In this document: positions 18,278 to 26,325 of the stretch, in pieces | Position numbering within the stretch: the stretch's first letter is position 1 | How the letters are laid out: each line of letters starts with the position of its first letter | Assembly (NCBI GenBank): GCA_902625365.1 | Contig: CACOAX010000007.1 | Coordinates: 1 to 43,537 of the forward strand | Direction of reading: 5' to 3' | Length of the DNA: 43,537 bases | Source: an uncultured Alphaproteobacteria bacterium | GTDB taxonomy: Bacteria > Pseudomonadota > Alphaproteobacteria > HIMB59 > GCA-002718135 | Made by a program: the position numbers and the translations under genes | Notes under the pieces: model-generated | What the model was told of the DNA's origin: nothing | The model's input: the letters and a program-made list of their open reading frames with translations, nothing else | The model's database searches: none

Positions 18278-19499
18278 TAATTTTAATATAATTATTTAAA
18301 TAATTGTACTTTTCTAAAAAACTACCATCTGTTGTTATTGTTCCATTTAATATTCTTCCATCATCTTCTTTTAATAAAAAAGGAAGAACTTCGTTAATTA
18401 TACCTTCACTAAATTCTGTACTTGAATCCCGTGGTAATTCAGATGGTAAATTATCAACTGCCATAACGGCAATTCCATCATTATTTTCGTCTATTTCTTT
18501 TAAACTATTTCTTTCAATCCAATAATTTGGCTTCTCAATTGTTGTTGATCGTATTGTAGTTGGGACAGAACCATTAATATCACAAGTAATATCGCCAACA
18601 ATTTTTAGATTTTGTAAATCTTTTAAGTCTTTACTCTCAAATATTTTTGGAGAAGTTGGGTCCCAATAATGTGCACTTATAAGTATATTAGTTTCTTTTA
18701 AATATTGTAATGCAGAACCAGAATAATCTTGAGGATTATTTATAAAATGCTCAAGGCTAAAATCAGAGGAAGAATTATTTGCGACATAATCTTTAGTTTC
18801 CAAATTACAAAAAATAGGTTGATCAAATTTTTTTTCCAAAAAGTCTTTTTTTGATACTGCTTTAATGTTTGTTTGATTCAAAAGTTCAATTACTCCTTTT
18901 GAAACCCTACCATCACCAGTAACAAGAATTTTAGTTTTAGGAAAATATAAATTTTTTAAATTTAATACTAATCTTTCGTAATCATTGATTTTGTAGGCAC
19001 TAGCAAGAGATTGTTTTCCAAGAACTTTAAGTAATAAATTTAAGGTATTATAACATCCAACTATACCTGCAAATCTTCCAAAACCTAAACTCCTATTACC
19101 ATTTTTTCCTCTGATATTTTCATAATCAATCAATGTAATTTTTTTATTTAAAATAGATAAGAGTAAATCTTTCTTATTTTTTTCAATATTTTTTTGCTGT
19201 CTATTAATTTTAAAGGTGTGAGAAAAAAAAAGATATGTCCTATTATTAATTAAAATATTTGGATCAATTTCTTTAACTCCAAATATTATTGAGCATTCAT
19301 TTAAATTGTCATTAATTTTAGCTCCAGATAATTCATATTCTTCATCAGAAAAGCATCTATTATTTGATGGCTGAATAATGAAATTAATATTCGGATTACT
19401 TTCTTTGTATTTTTTAATATGTTCTGGGACTAGAGGAGTTCTATTTTCATCATTTCTAGACTCTCTAACAATACCAATATTGGTTAATTGATTATCCAT
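18270..19499 (-). CDS. lysine-ketoglutarate reductase-type saccharopine dehydrogenase (LKR)
   Basis: 409 residues related to the AlaDh/PNT N-terminal and Rossmann fold of yeast Lys1 and of the N-terminal half of animal/plant LKR-SDH. Visible are IGIVRESRNDENRTPLVPEH at the start, the SLGFGRFAGIVGCYNTL segment typical of the LKR/Lys1 group, ILVTGDGRVSKGVIELL as dinucleotide-binding turn, and GDITCDINGSVPTTIRST. It joins lysine and 2-oxoglutarate into saccharopine. The partner dehydrogenase is the gene just upstream, with an 8-base overlap (ATGGATAA). Together they are the first two steps of lysine catabolism; the biosynthetic direction is less likely in a bacterium. Confidence 0.85.
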   Translation of the reverse strand: MDNQLTNIGIVRESRNDENRTPLVPEHIKKYKESNPNINFIIQPSNNRCFSDEEYELSGAKINDNLNECSIIFGVKEIDPNILINNRTYLFFSHTFKINRQQKNIEKNKKDLLLSILNKKITLIDYENIRGKNGNRSLGFGRFAGIVGCYNTLNLLLKVLGKQSLASAYKINDYERLVLNLKNLYFPKTKILVTGDGRVSKGVIELLNQTNIKAVSKKDFLEKKFDQPIFCNLETKDYVANNSSSDFSLEHFINNPQDYSGSALQYLKETNILISAHYWDPTSPKIFESKDLKDLQNLKIVGDITCDINGSVPTTIRSTTIEKPNYWIERNSLKEIDENNDGIAVMAVDNLPSELPRDSSTEFSEGIINEVLPFLLKEDDGRILNGTITTDGSFLEKYNYLNNYIKINE

Positions 19500-20619
19500 T
19501 CTCTTGTTGGATTTTAATTTTATAATCTTTTAAAATTTTAAAAAAATACATTATATCTTCTGTTTTATGTGGTGCAGTTTTTACACCAGACTCAATTTTA
19601 TTATCCATAATTAGATCAATCGCAGCTGATAAAGTAATAGATACAAGTTTACCCATTGCGGTATTTTCACCACTTCCTTTTTCATCTAGAAAATAAGAAC
19701 TATCAAAAATTTTATTTTCATTTTCAAAAGCTTTAAGTTTTACAGAAAGTACAACGCGATCTTCTTCCTCAGGTAAGTATTTATTATCTTTTAATAATTC
19801 TTTACTTTTTTCATTGATCTCAGCTTCTATATTATCCGATTTATTTTCAAGCATAGAAAAGATATCTTGCCACGCCTCTTTCCAACCATCAAGTCGCAAA
19901 GTTCCTCTTACGAACTCTTTGACTTTCCATTTTTCATCAAACAAGTATTCACTTACATATGGTGTTGAATCTCTGTTTGGATAAGCTTCAAAAATTTCAT
20001 TTGATATTGAATATGAACTAATAGATTTGTAAGGAGTTACAGTATTTATTTTTCCTTTTGTTATATATTTTGCATCATTGTTTAAGGCTTTGATTACTCC
20101 AGCTGGAGACCAACTAAATTTGTATTTGAAATCATTTGGAATTGCTGGAAAACCTCCACAATATGATTCATAAACAACTTCTGTTTTTTCAGTCGAGATT
20201 TTTTTAAGATCACTGACAAGTAAATGGGAAAAAAAATGATCGATACCTGGGTCTAAACCGACCTCATTGATAAATACTAAATTTTCTTTTTTTACATCTA
20301 GATTTAGCATATTTATTTCTGGATTAAGGTAACTAGTAGATGCAAAATGACATTTATGTTTTAAACAAAGTTTAGCTATTTCTAAATGTTTGTTTGCTGG
20401 CAGTTGAGAAATCACAATATCACCCGGATTTGTTTCTTTAAATAATAAATCAACATCAAACTGTTTTGCTTTCACATTGTTTTTATCTACATGATCAATA
20501 CTGTTTATAGCCTTATCCAATGTTCTATTCCATACTGTAAAATTATCTAAATTTTTAGCTAATCTTCTAATTCCTGGAATAGAAGAAAGTCCAGTTCCTA
20601 TCCAATGTACATGTTTCAT
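19492..20619 (-). CDS. saccharopine dehydrogenase, glutamate-forming (Lys9-like SDH)
   Basis: 375 residues. The N-terminal Rossmann region is VHWIGTGLSSIPGIRRLAKN. The Lys9-type catalytic domain has NEVGLDPGIDHFFSHLLVSD and SYCGGFPAIPNDFKYKFSWS, both close to eukaryotic saccharopine reductase, and ENTAMGKLVSITLSAAIDL near the end. It splits saccharopine into glutamate and 2-aminoadipate semialdehyde. It is the first gene of the seven-gene minus-strand run. A promoter would lie in the 65 bases before the divergent TauE gene, but I see no convincing one. Confidence 0.88.
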   Translation of the reverse strand: MKHVHWIGTGLSSIPGIRRLAKNLDNFTVWNRTLDKAINSIDHVDKNNVKAKQFDVDLLFKETNPGDIVISQLPANKHLEIAKLCLKHKCHFASTSYLNPEINMLNLDVKKENLVFINEVGLDPGIDHFFSHLLVSDLKKISTEKTEVVYESYCGGFPAIPNDFKYKFSWSPAGVIKALNNDAKYITKGKINTVTPYKSISSYSISNEIFEAYPNRDSTPYVSEYLFDEKWKVKEFVRGTLRLDGWKEAWQDIFSMLENKSDNIEAEINEKSKELLKDNKYLPEEEDRVVLSVKLKAFENENKIFDSSYFLDEKGSGENTAMGKLVSITLSAAIDLIMDNKIESGVKTAPHKTEDIMYFFKILKDYKIKIQQENG

Positions 20620-20684
20620 AGTCTTATTTACTTTTATATTAAATTGTTTACTACATTAATGAAACTTAAAATACGGAAATTTAT

Positions 20685-21494
20685 TTGACTTCAATAGTAT
20701 TTATTTTTTTATTAACAGGTCTAGTCTCTGGTTTTATTGCAGGATTATTAGGAGTTGGAGGTGGAATAATAATTGTACCTGTAACTTACTTTATTTTACT
20801 TAATCTTGGTTACAGCTCTGAAATTGTAATGCATGTTGCTGTAGCATCTTCTCTTGGTGTAATTTGTTTTACTTCAATTTCCTCTATAAGATCTCATGTT
20901 AAATTTAAAAATACAAATTTAATAATTGTAAAAAAATGGGCAATAGGAATAATAATAGGATCAATTGTAGGTTCAATTGCAGCGAGTTCTATTTCAGGAC
21001 AGAGTTTAGTAATTCTTTTCGTAATTCTAGCATTTTTGATTTCATTAAATATGCTGTTTCAACAAAGCCCAATAATTATAAGTAACGATATACCATCATC
21101 TAATATAATTAACTTTGCAATAAGCTCTTCTATTGGTTTTTTATCTGCAACAATTGGTATAGGTGGTGGAAGTTTTAGTGTTCCAACTTTAACAATGTTT
21201 TCAAAAAAGATTCATGAAGCAGTTGGAACCTCCGCTGTTTTTGGTTTTTTAATTGCTTTTCCAGGAACACTTACATTTATGTATACTGGGTCAAATATAA
21301 ATGAACTTCCCATTTATTCTCTTGGTTACGTAAATATTATAATAGTTTTTTTTATATCAATAACTAGTATATTTACTGCTGGAATTGGTGCAAAAGTTTC
21401 ATCAAATATAGATAAGTTAATATTAAGAAAGATTTTTGCTATTTTTTTGTTGTTAACTTGTGCTAGTCTAATTATTGAACATTTTATAATTTAA
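20685..21494 (+). CDS. TauE/SafE (TSUP) family anion permease
   Basis: 269 residues with about eight membrane helices in two repeats. Each repeat has the family glycine motif: GFIAGLLGVGGGIIIVPV near residue 20 and GFLSATIGIGGGSFSVPTL near residue 160. Members export sulfite, sulfoacetate or other small anions, or import them. It starts with TTG, since no ATG precedes the first helix. It ends exactly one base before the aminotransferase ATG, so the two genes are cotranscribed. Confidence 0.92.
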   Translation: MTSIVFIFLLTGLVSGFIAGLLGVGGGIIIVPVTYFILLNLGYSSEIVMHVAVASSLGVICFTSISSIRSHVKFKNTNLIIVKKWAIGIIIGSIVGSIAASSISGQSLVILFVILAFLISLNMLFQQSPIIISNDIPSSNIINFAISSSIGFLSATIGIGGGSFSVPTLTMFSKKIHEAVGTSAVFGFLIAFPGTLTFMYTGSNINELPIYSLGYVNIIIVFFISITSIFTAGIGAKVSSNIDKLILRKIFAIFLLLTCASLIIEHFII

Positions 21495-22697
21495 ATGAAT
21501 TTTGTTGCAGATAGACTAAGTAAAATAAAACCTTCAATGACTGTAGGTATAAATGTCAAAGCCAAAGCTTTGAAGGACGAGGGTAAAGATGTAATTGTTC
21601 TTGCAGCAGGTGAGCCAGATTTTAACACACCAAAAAATATAAGAGATGCTGCTAGTAAAGCAATGGAAGAGGGTAAAACTAAATATGTACCAGGTAAAGG
21701 TACACCAGAATTACAAAAAGCAATTCAGAAAAAATTCAGAGAAGATAATAATATAGATTATAAATTAGATGAAATCATATGTGGTGTTGGAGGCAAACAT
21801 ATTATCTATAATGCTATGATGGCAACAATTAATCCAGGAGATGAGGTCATTATAACAGCTCCATTTTGGGTTAGTTATCCAGATATTGTATTATTAGCAG
21901 AAGGGAAGCCCGTGATAGTTAAATGTCCTCAATCACAGAATTTCAAAATTACACCAGAACAACTAGAAAAAAATATAAACTCTAAAACAAAATGGTTAAT
22001 GTTAAATAGTCCCAGTAATCCAACTGGCTCAGTTTATTCAAAAAAAGAGTTAGAAGATTTAGCACTTATTTTAAAAAAATATCCTAATGTTCTTATAATG
22101 TGTGATGATATATATGAAAAAATTGTTTACGATGGAGTAGAATTTCATACTCTTGCTTCTATTGAACCTTTACTGAAAGACAGATGCTTGACATTAAACG
22201 GTGTTTCAAAATCATATTGTATGACAGGATGGAGACTTGGATATTGTGGAGCTCCAAAAGAGATTATTGCTGCAATGAACAAAATACAATCACAAAGCAC
22301 AACATCAACTTCTTCAATCACAATGGCTGCTGCAGTTGAAGCAATAAGTGGTCCGCAGGATTTTATAAACGAGCATAATAAAAAATTTTTGAATCGCAGA
22401 GATTTAGTATTGAATAAATTAAATGATATTGATGGAATTACTTGTCAAAAACCAGAAGGAGCTTTTTACGTTTATCCGAATTGTGAGGGTATAATTGGCA
22501 AAAAGACACCAAATGGAAAACATATCTCCAATGATGAAGATTTCATGACATACCTTTTAGAAGATCAAGGTGTAGCAGGAGTTCATGGTGCAGCATTTGG
22601 TTTATCTCCTTATTTTAGATTATCTTATGCAACTAGTGATGCAATTCTAGAAGATGCCTGCAACAGAATAAAAGAAGCTTGTAATAAGCTTACTTAA
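21495..22697 (+). CDS. aspC: aspartate aminotransferase-type PLP enzyme
   Basis: 400 residues, fold type I, class I/II (subgroup Ib, as in many alphaproteobacteria and thermophiles). Marks are VLAAGEPDFNTPKNI, the SPSNPTGS loop, CDDIYEKIVYDG, the PLP lysine K239 in NGVSKSYCMTGWR, and FRLSYATS with the substrate-binding arginine. It moves amino groups between aspartate and 2-oxoglutarate; some relatives also use prephenate. It abuts the TauE-like permease upstream with no gap and overlaps pyk by 8 bases tail to tail. Confidence 0.93.
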   Translation: MNFVADRLSKIKPSMTVGINVKAKALKDEGKDVIVLAAGEPDFNTPKNIRDAASKAMEEGKTKYVPGKGTPELQKAIQKKFREDNNIDYKLDEIICGVGGKHIIYNAMMATINPGDEVIITAPFWVSYPDIVLLAEGKPVIVKCPQSQNFKITPEQLEKNINSKTKWLMLNSPSNPTGSVYSKKELEDLALILKKYPNVLIMCDDIYEKIVYDGVEFHTLASIEPLLKDRCLTLNGVSKSYCMTGWRLGYCGAPKEIIAAMNKIQSQSTTSTSSITMAAAVEAISGPQDFINEHNKKFLNRRDLVLNKLNDIDGITCQKPEGAFYVYPNCEGIIGKKTPNGKHISNDEDFMTYLLEDQGVAGVHGAAFGLSPYFRLSYATSDAILEDACNRIKEACNKLT

Positions 22698-24126
22698 GAT
22701 CTTTATCAGCAATTATCTCAGCTAATCTAAGTAGATTAGTAGTTCCAGCATTTCCAAACGGAACACCAGCCGAGATAACTACGTTATCTCCTGGCTCTAC
22801 TAATTTTTTATTTTTTGCAATCGAACAAGCGATATTAACCATCTCTTGAGCATTTTGAGCATCTTCTTGTGCATGACATGAGTTTACACCCCAATATAGT
22901 TGCATTTTTCTTGTAGTATTAATATTTGGAGATAATCCAACAATTTGAACTGGCGCTCTTTCTCTAGCCATTCTAGTTGTTGTTCTTCCACTAACAGAAA
23001 ATGTAATTATAGCTTTTGCATTTGATTTTTTTGCAATTGAGTAAGCAGCTAAAGTTATTGCATCTGTATTATCAACATCATCATGATTTTCTTGAGTAAT
23101 TTGTAGATCATAATTATTTTTATCATTCTCAACATTTTCTAAAATTTTATTCATAGTTCTTACTACTTCTATTGGATGTGCTCCAACAGCAGACTCGCCA
23201 GATAACATTACAGCATCTGCTCCATCGTAAATTGCATTAGCAACATCAGATGCTTCAGCTCTAGTTGGAACAAGATTTTCAATCATACTTTCGAGCATTT
23301 GTGTTGCAACAACAACTGGCTTACCAAAGTGCCTACATCTTTTAATAATATTTTTTTGAACTATCGGAACTTGTTCTGTTGGCATTTCAACACCCAAATC
23401 ACCTCTAGCTATCATAATTCCATCTGCAGCATTTATAATATCATCAATATTTTTTACTGCTGAAGGCTTTTCAATTTTTGCCATCACGAGTGCTTTATTG
23501 TTAATTATTTTTTTTAGTTTGTGTATATCCTCTGCTTGTTGTACGAAAGAAAGCGCAACCCAATCAACTCCCATATCTAATGCCTTCATAAGATCAGTTC
23601 TATCTTTTTTGGTAAGGGCGTCTATAGGAAGAATTACATCAGGTATATTTACACCTTTATTATTTGAGATTTCAGCATCATTTAAAACTTCTGTAATTAA
23701 ACTATCTTTTTTCTGTTCAACAATTTGTAATCTTATTCTTCCATCATTTACTAATAAAATAGAATTAGGTGTTAAAAAATCATAAATTTCTTCATGAGGA
23801 AAGTTAACCCTATTATTATCTCCAGGCTCACTTGAAAGATCTAATACAAAACTTTGACCTTTGACTAAATTTTCTTTTGTATTCTTAAATGTTCCCACTC
23901 TTAATTTGGGTCCTTGTAAATCAGCTAATATACATGACGCATGATTATGTTTTTCTTCAAGGGATCTAATATTATCATAATTTTTTCTATGAGTTTCTAA
24001 ATCACCATGTGAGAAATTTAATCTAAAAACATCACATCCAGCAGTAAATAAGTCTTCTATTATTTTTTTATCTGATGATGCAGGTCCTAGCGTAGCTAAA
24101 ATTTTAGCTTTTCTGTTACGTTTCAT
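22690..24126 (-). CDS. pyk: pyruvate kinase
   Basis: 478 residues, normal for the family. Signature regions are KILATLGPASS at the start, FRLNFSHG, ALSFVQQAED, the active-site stretch VMAKIEKPSAVKN, MIARGDLGVEMP, and VATQMLESM. It makes pyruvate and ATP from phosphoenolpyruvate. With the pfk gene at 33971 it suggests a working Embden-Meyerhof route, although Pelagibacter-type SAR11 is reported to lack both enzymes. It is a single gene, convergent with aspC and divergent from the DUF1244 gene over 53 bases. Confidence 0.97.
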   Translation of the reverse strand: MKRNRKAKILATLGPASSDKKIIEDLFTAGCDVFRLNFSHGDLETHRKNYDNIRSLEEKHNHASCILADLQGPKLRVGTFKNTKENLVKGQSFVLDLSSEPGDNNRVNFPHEEIYDFLTPNSILLVNDGRIRLQIVEQKKDSLITEVLNDAEISNNKGVNIPDVILPIDALTKKDRTDLMKALDMGVDWVALSFVQQAEDIHKLKKIINNKALVMAKIEKPSAVKNIDDIINAADGIMIARGDLGVEMPTEQVPIVQKNIIKRCRHFGKPVVVATQMLESMIENLVPTRAEASDVANAIYDGADAVMLSGESAVGAHPIEVVRTMNKILENVENDKNNYDLQITQENHDDVDNTDAITLAAYSIAKKSNAKAIITFSVSGRTTTRMARERAPVQIVGLSPNINTTRKMQLYWGVNSCHAQEDAQNAQEMVNIACSIAKNKKLVEPGDNVVISAGVPFGNAGTTNLLRLAEIIADKDLK

Positions 24127-24179
24127 TAATTTTTATATATATAGCACAAAAAAAGATTTATATAATTTATTTACGTAAT

Positions 24180-24470
24180 ATGACCAAAAACTTTGATAGA
24201 GAATTACTTGCTGATGTTGCAGAAAGATTGATTCATCATCTAAAAAATAGAACAGATGTACAAAATATTGATTTAATGAATCTATCAGGTTTTTGCAGAA
24301 ACTGTCTCTCAAAATGGTATGTTAGTGCTGCAGAAAAGAAAAATATTTCAATTTCATACGATGAAGCACGAGAAATGATCTATGGTATGCCATACTCAGA
24401 GTGGAAAACAAAATTTCAAACTGAAATTACTTCTGAACAAAAAGAAAAATTCGATAAAAGAGAAACTTAA
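24180..24470 (+). CDS. DUF1244 family protein
   Basis: 96 residues that match DUF1244 nearly throughout: RLIHHLKNRTDVQNIDLMNL, GFCRNCLSKWYVSAAE, and EAREMIYGMPYSEWKTKFQ. The paired cysteines in CRNC are conserved in the family and could bind metal. The function is unknown; the family is common in proteobacteria. A TATAAT at 24161-24166 ends 13 bases before the ATG, so the leader would be very short. It is convergent with the acyl-CoA synthetase gene (4-base overlap). Confidence 0.92.
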   Translation: MTKNFDRELLADVAERLIHHLKNRTDVQNIDLMNLSGFCRNCLSKWYVSAAEKKNISISYDEAREMIYGMPYSEWKTKFQTEITSEQKEKFDKRET

Positions 24471-26269
24471 TATAGTTTCTCTAAATTTTCTCCATACATC
24501 TCTTTTACTTTAAACCTTCTTACTTTCATGGAAGGTGTCATCATATTGTTTTCAATTGTAAACTCGTGATCAATTAAAATAAATTTTCTTATTTGCTCAA
24601 TACTAGAAAGGCTTTTATTGACTTTATCTACAACTTCTTTCATTTTTTTATTAAATGAAGAATCTTGAATTATTTTATTTAAATCACCTTCAAGATTATT
24701 TTCTTTTGCCCATTCTAAAGCTAAATCTTTATTAGGCACCAAGATTGCAACTAGGTAATTTTTGAAATCTCCATATAACATTGATTGAGCAATTTCAGGT
24801 TCAATATCTAGTTTTGCCTCTATTCTTGAAGGAGAAATATTATCTCCACCAGCATTTACAATAATATCTTTTTTCCTATCCGTTATCTTTAAATAATCTT
24901 CTTCATCAAATTCACCAATATCACCCGTATGAACCCATCCATCGATTATAGTTTTATTAGTTGACTCAGGATCATTCCAATAACCATTCATAATTAGTTC
25001 ACCACGAGCTAAAATTTCTCCATCTTCAGAAATTTTCACTTCATTTCCTTGAAGAACTTTTCCAACAGTATCTAATTTAATTTTTTCAGGAGGGTTTGCG
25101 GAAATAACAGGAGCCGTTTCAGTTTGCCCGTAGCCTTGAAGTAGTGGAAGACCAAGGGCGCTTAGATACAATCCAACTTCAAAATTTAGTGCTGCGCCTC
25201 CTGATATCAATGCTCTAAGACTTCCACCAAATCTTTTCTTAACTTTTTTTCTGACTATCCTATCCATCAATCCATTCATAAATCTTTCAGAGAAGCTCAT
25301 CTGCTCACCAAAATATTTTTTCTTTCCTAGTTTTAATGTAATTGCAAAGAAGCTTTGACTTAACTTACTTTGGTTTTTTAGACCTTGTGAAATACGTGTG
25401 TGTAAAGAGTCATAAAACCTTGGAACAGCTGTCATAAAATGCGGTGCTGCTTCTGCCATATTTACTAATAATTTATCTATACTTTCAGCGTAATAAATTT
25501 GTGCGCCTTGCCCCATTTCTAAGAATTGTAAAGTATGCTCATATGAATGAGATAAAGGCAACCATGATAAATATCTAATTTCTTTTGTTAAATCACTAGT
25601 AAGACTCTCAAGTAATTTATCACAGGAAGCACAATTTCTCAGCATGGCTCCATGACTTAACATCACTCCCTTAGGATTGCCTCCAGTACCTGATGTATAA
25701 ATAATACATGCTGTATCTTTTCTTTTAAAATTTTTTGATAATTCTTCTATTTCATTAGAATTTTTACTTTTTTCTAAATTATCATTTATAATTTTATTGT
25801 ATGATAAAATATTTACAACTTCTGTATAAGTTTCATTATCATCATTAATTTTTATTACGTTTTGACAATGTGAAATTTTTTCTATTGCAGGTAGAACTTT
25901 TTTCATTAACTCGTGTGATGATACGATGGCACATCTAGCACCAGAATGCTCAATAATATATTTATAATCATTGGTTGTACTTGTTGTATAAGCAGGAACT
26001 GAAATTGCTCCTATGGACATTATTGCTAAATCAGTGATTTGCCATTCAGGCCTATTTTCAGATAAAATTAGTACTCTATCTCCTTCTAAAATTCCCAGAT
26101 CTTTTAAGTATGTTGCTAAACTTTCGACTTGTTCTTTTACTTGTGACCAGCTTAAAGAAACATATTTATCATTCTCTTTCTTCCATAAATATGGTTGATC
26201 TTTTAGATCATTTGCTTGATGATAAAATATACCCGGTATGCTATTAAATTCGTCAAAATTAACAATCAT
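24467..26269 (-). CDS. long-chain acyl-CoA synthetase (AMP-binding, FadD/FAA1-like)
   Basis: 600 residues of the ANL adenylating superfamily. The phosphate-binding loop is IIYTSGTGGNPKGVMLSHG (near residue 190), then LSWLPLSHSYEHT, QGYGQTETAPVIS, and the hinge region GWVHTGDIGEFDEEDYLKITDRKKDI. The overall layout is that of the larger bacterial/eukaryotic long-chain synthetases (about 600 residues). It activates fatty acids to acyl-CoA for oxidation or lipid synthesis. A strong ribosome site precedes it on the minus strand. It has its own promoter region shared with divergent pepF (56 bases). Confidence 0.93.
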   Translation of the reverse strand: MIVNFDEFNSIPGIFYHQANDLKDQPYLWKKENDKYVSLSWSQVKEQVESLATYLKDLGILEGDRVLILSENRPEWQITDLAIMSIGAISVPAYTTSTTNDYKYIIEHSGARCAIVSSHELMKKVLPAIEKISHCQNVIKINDDNETYTEVVNILSYNKIINDNLEKSKNSNEIEELSKNFKRKDTACIIYTSGTGGNPKGVMLSHGAMLRNCASCDKLLESLTSDLTKEIRYLSWLPLSHSYEHTLQFLEMGQGAQIYYAESIDKLLVNMAEAAPHFMTAVPRFYDSLHTRISQGLKNQSKLSQSFFAITLKLGKKKYFGEQMSFSERFMNGLMDRIVRKKVKKRFGGSLRALISGGAALNFEVGLYLSALGLPLLQGYGQTETAPVISANPPEKIKLDTVGKVLQGNEVKISEDGEILARGELIMNGYWNDPESTNKTIIDGWVHTGDIGEFDEEDYLKITDRKKDIIVNAGGDNISPSRIEAKLDIEPEIAQSMLYGDFKNYLVAILVPNKDLALEWAKENNLEGDLNKIIQDSSFNKKMKEVVDKVNKSLSSIEQIRKFILIDHEFTIENNMMTPSMKVRRFKVKEMYGENLEKLY

Positions 26270-26278
26270 GCTTTCTAT

Positions 26279-26285
26279 CCTCCCT
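26279..26285 (-). promoter_or_regulatory. strong ribosome binding site of the acyl-CoA synthetase gene
   Basis: Minus-strand AGGGAGG lies 9 bases before the ATG at 26269. It is one of only a few near-perfect Shine-Dalgarno sequences in the window and supports this start. Confidence 0.7.
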
Positions 26286-26325
26286 ACAAAGCTTTGATAT
26301 TAGACCTATATCGAAATAGTAAAAT

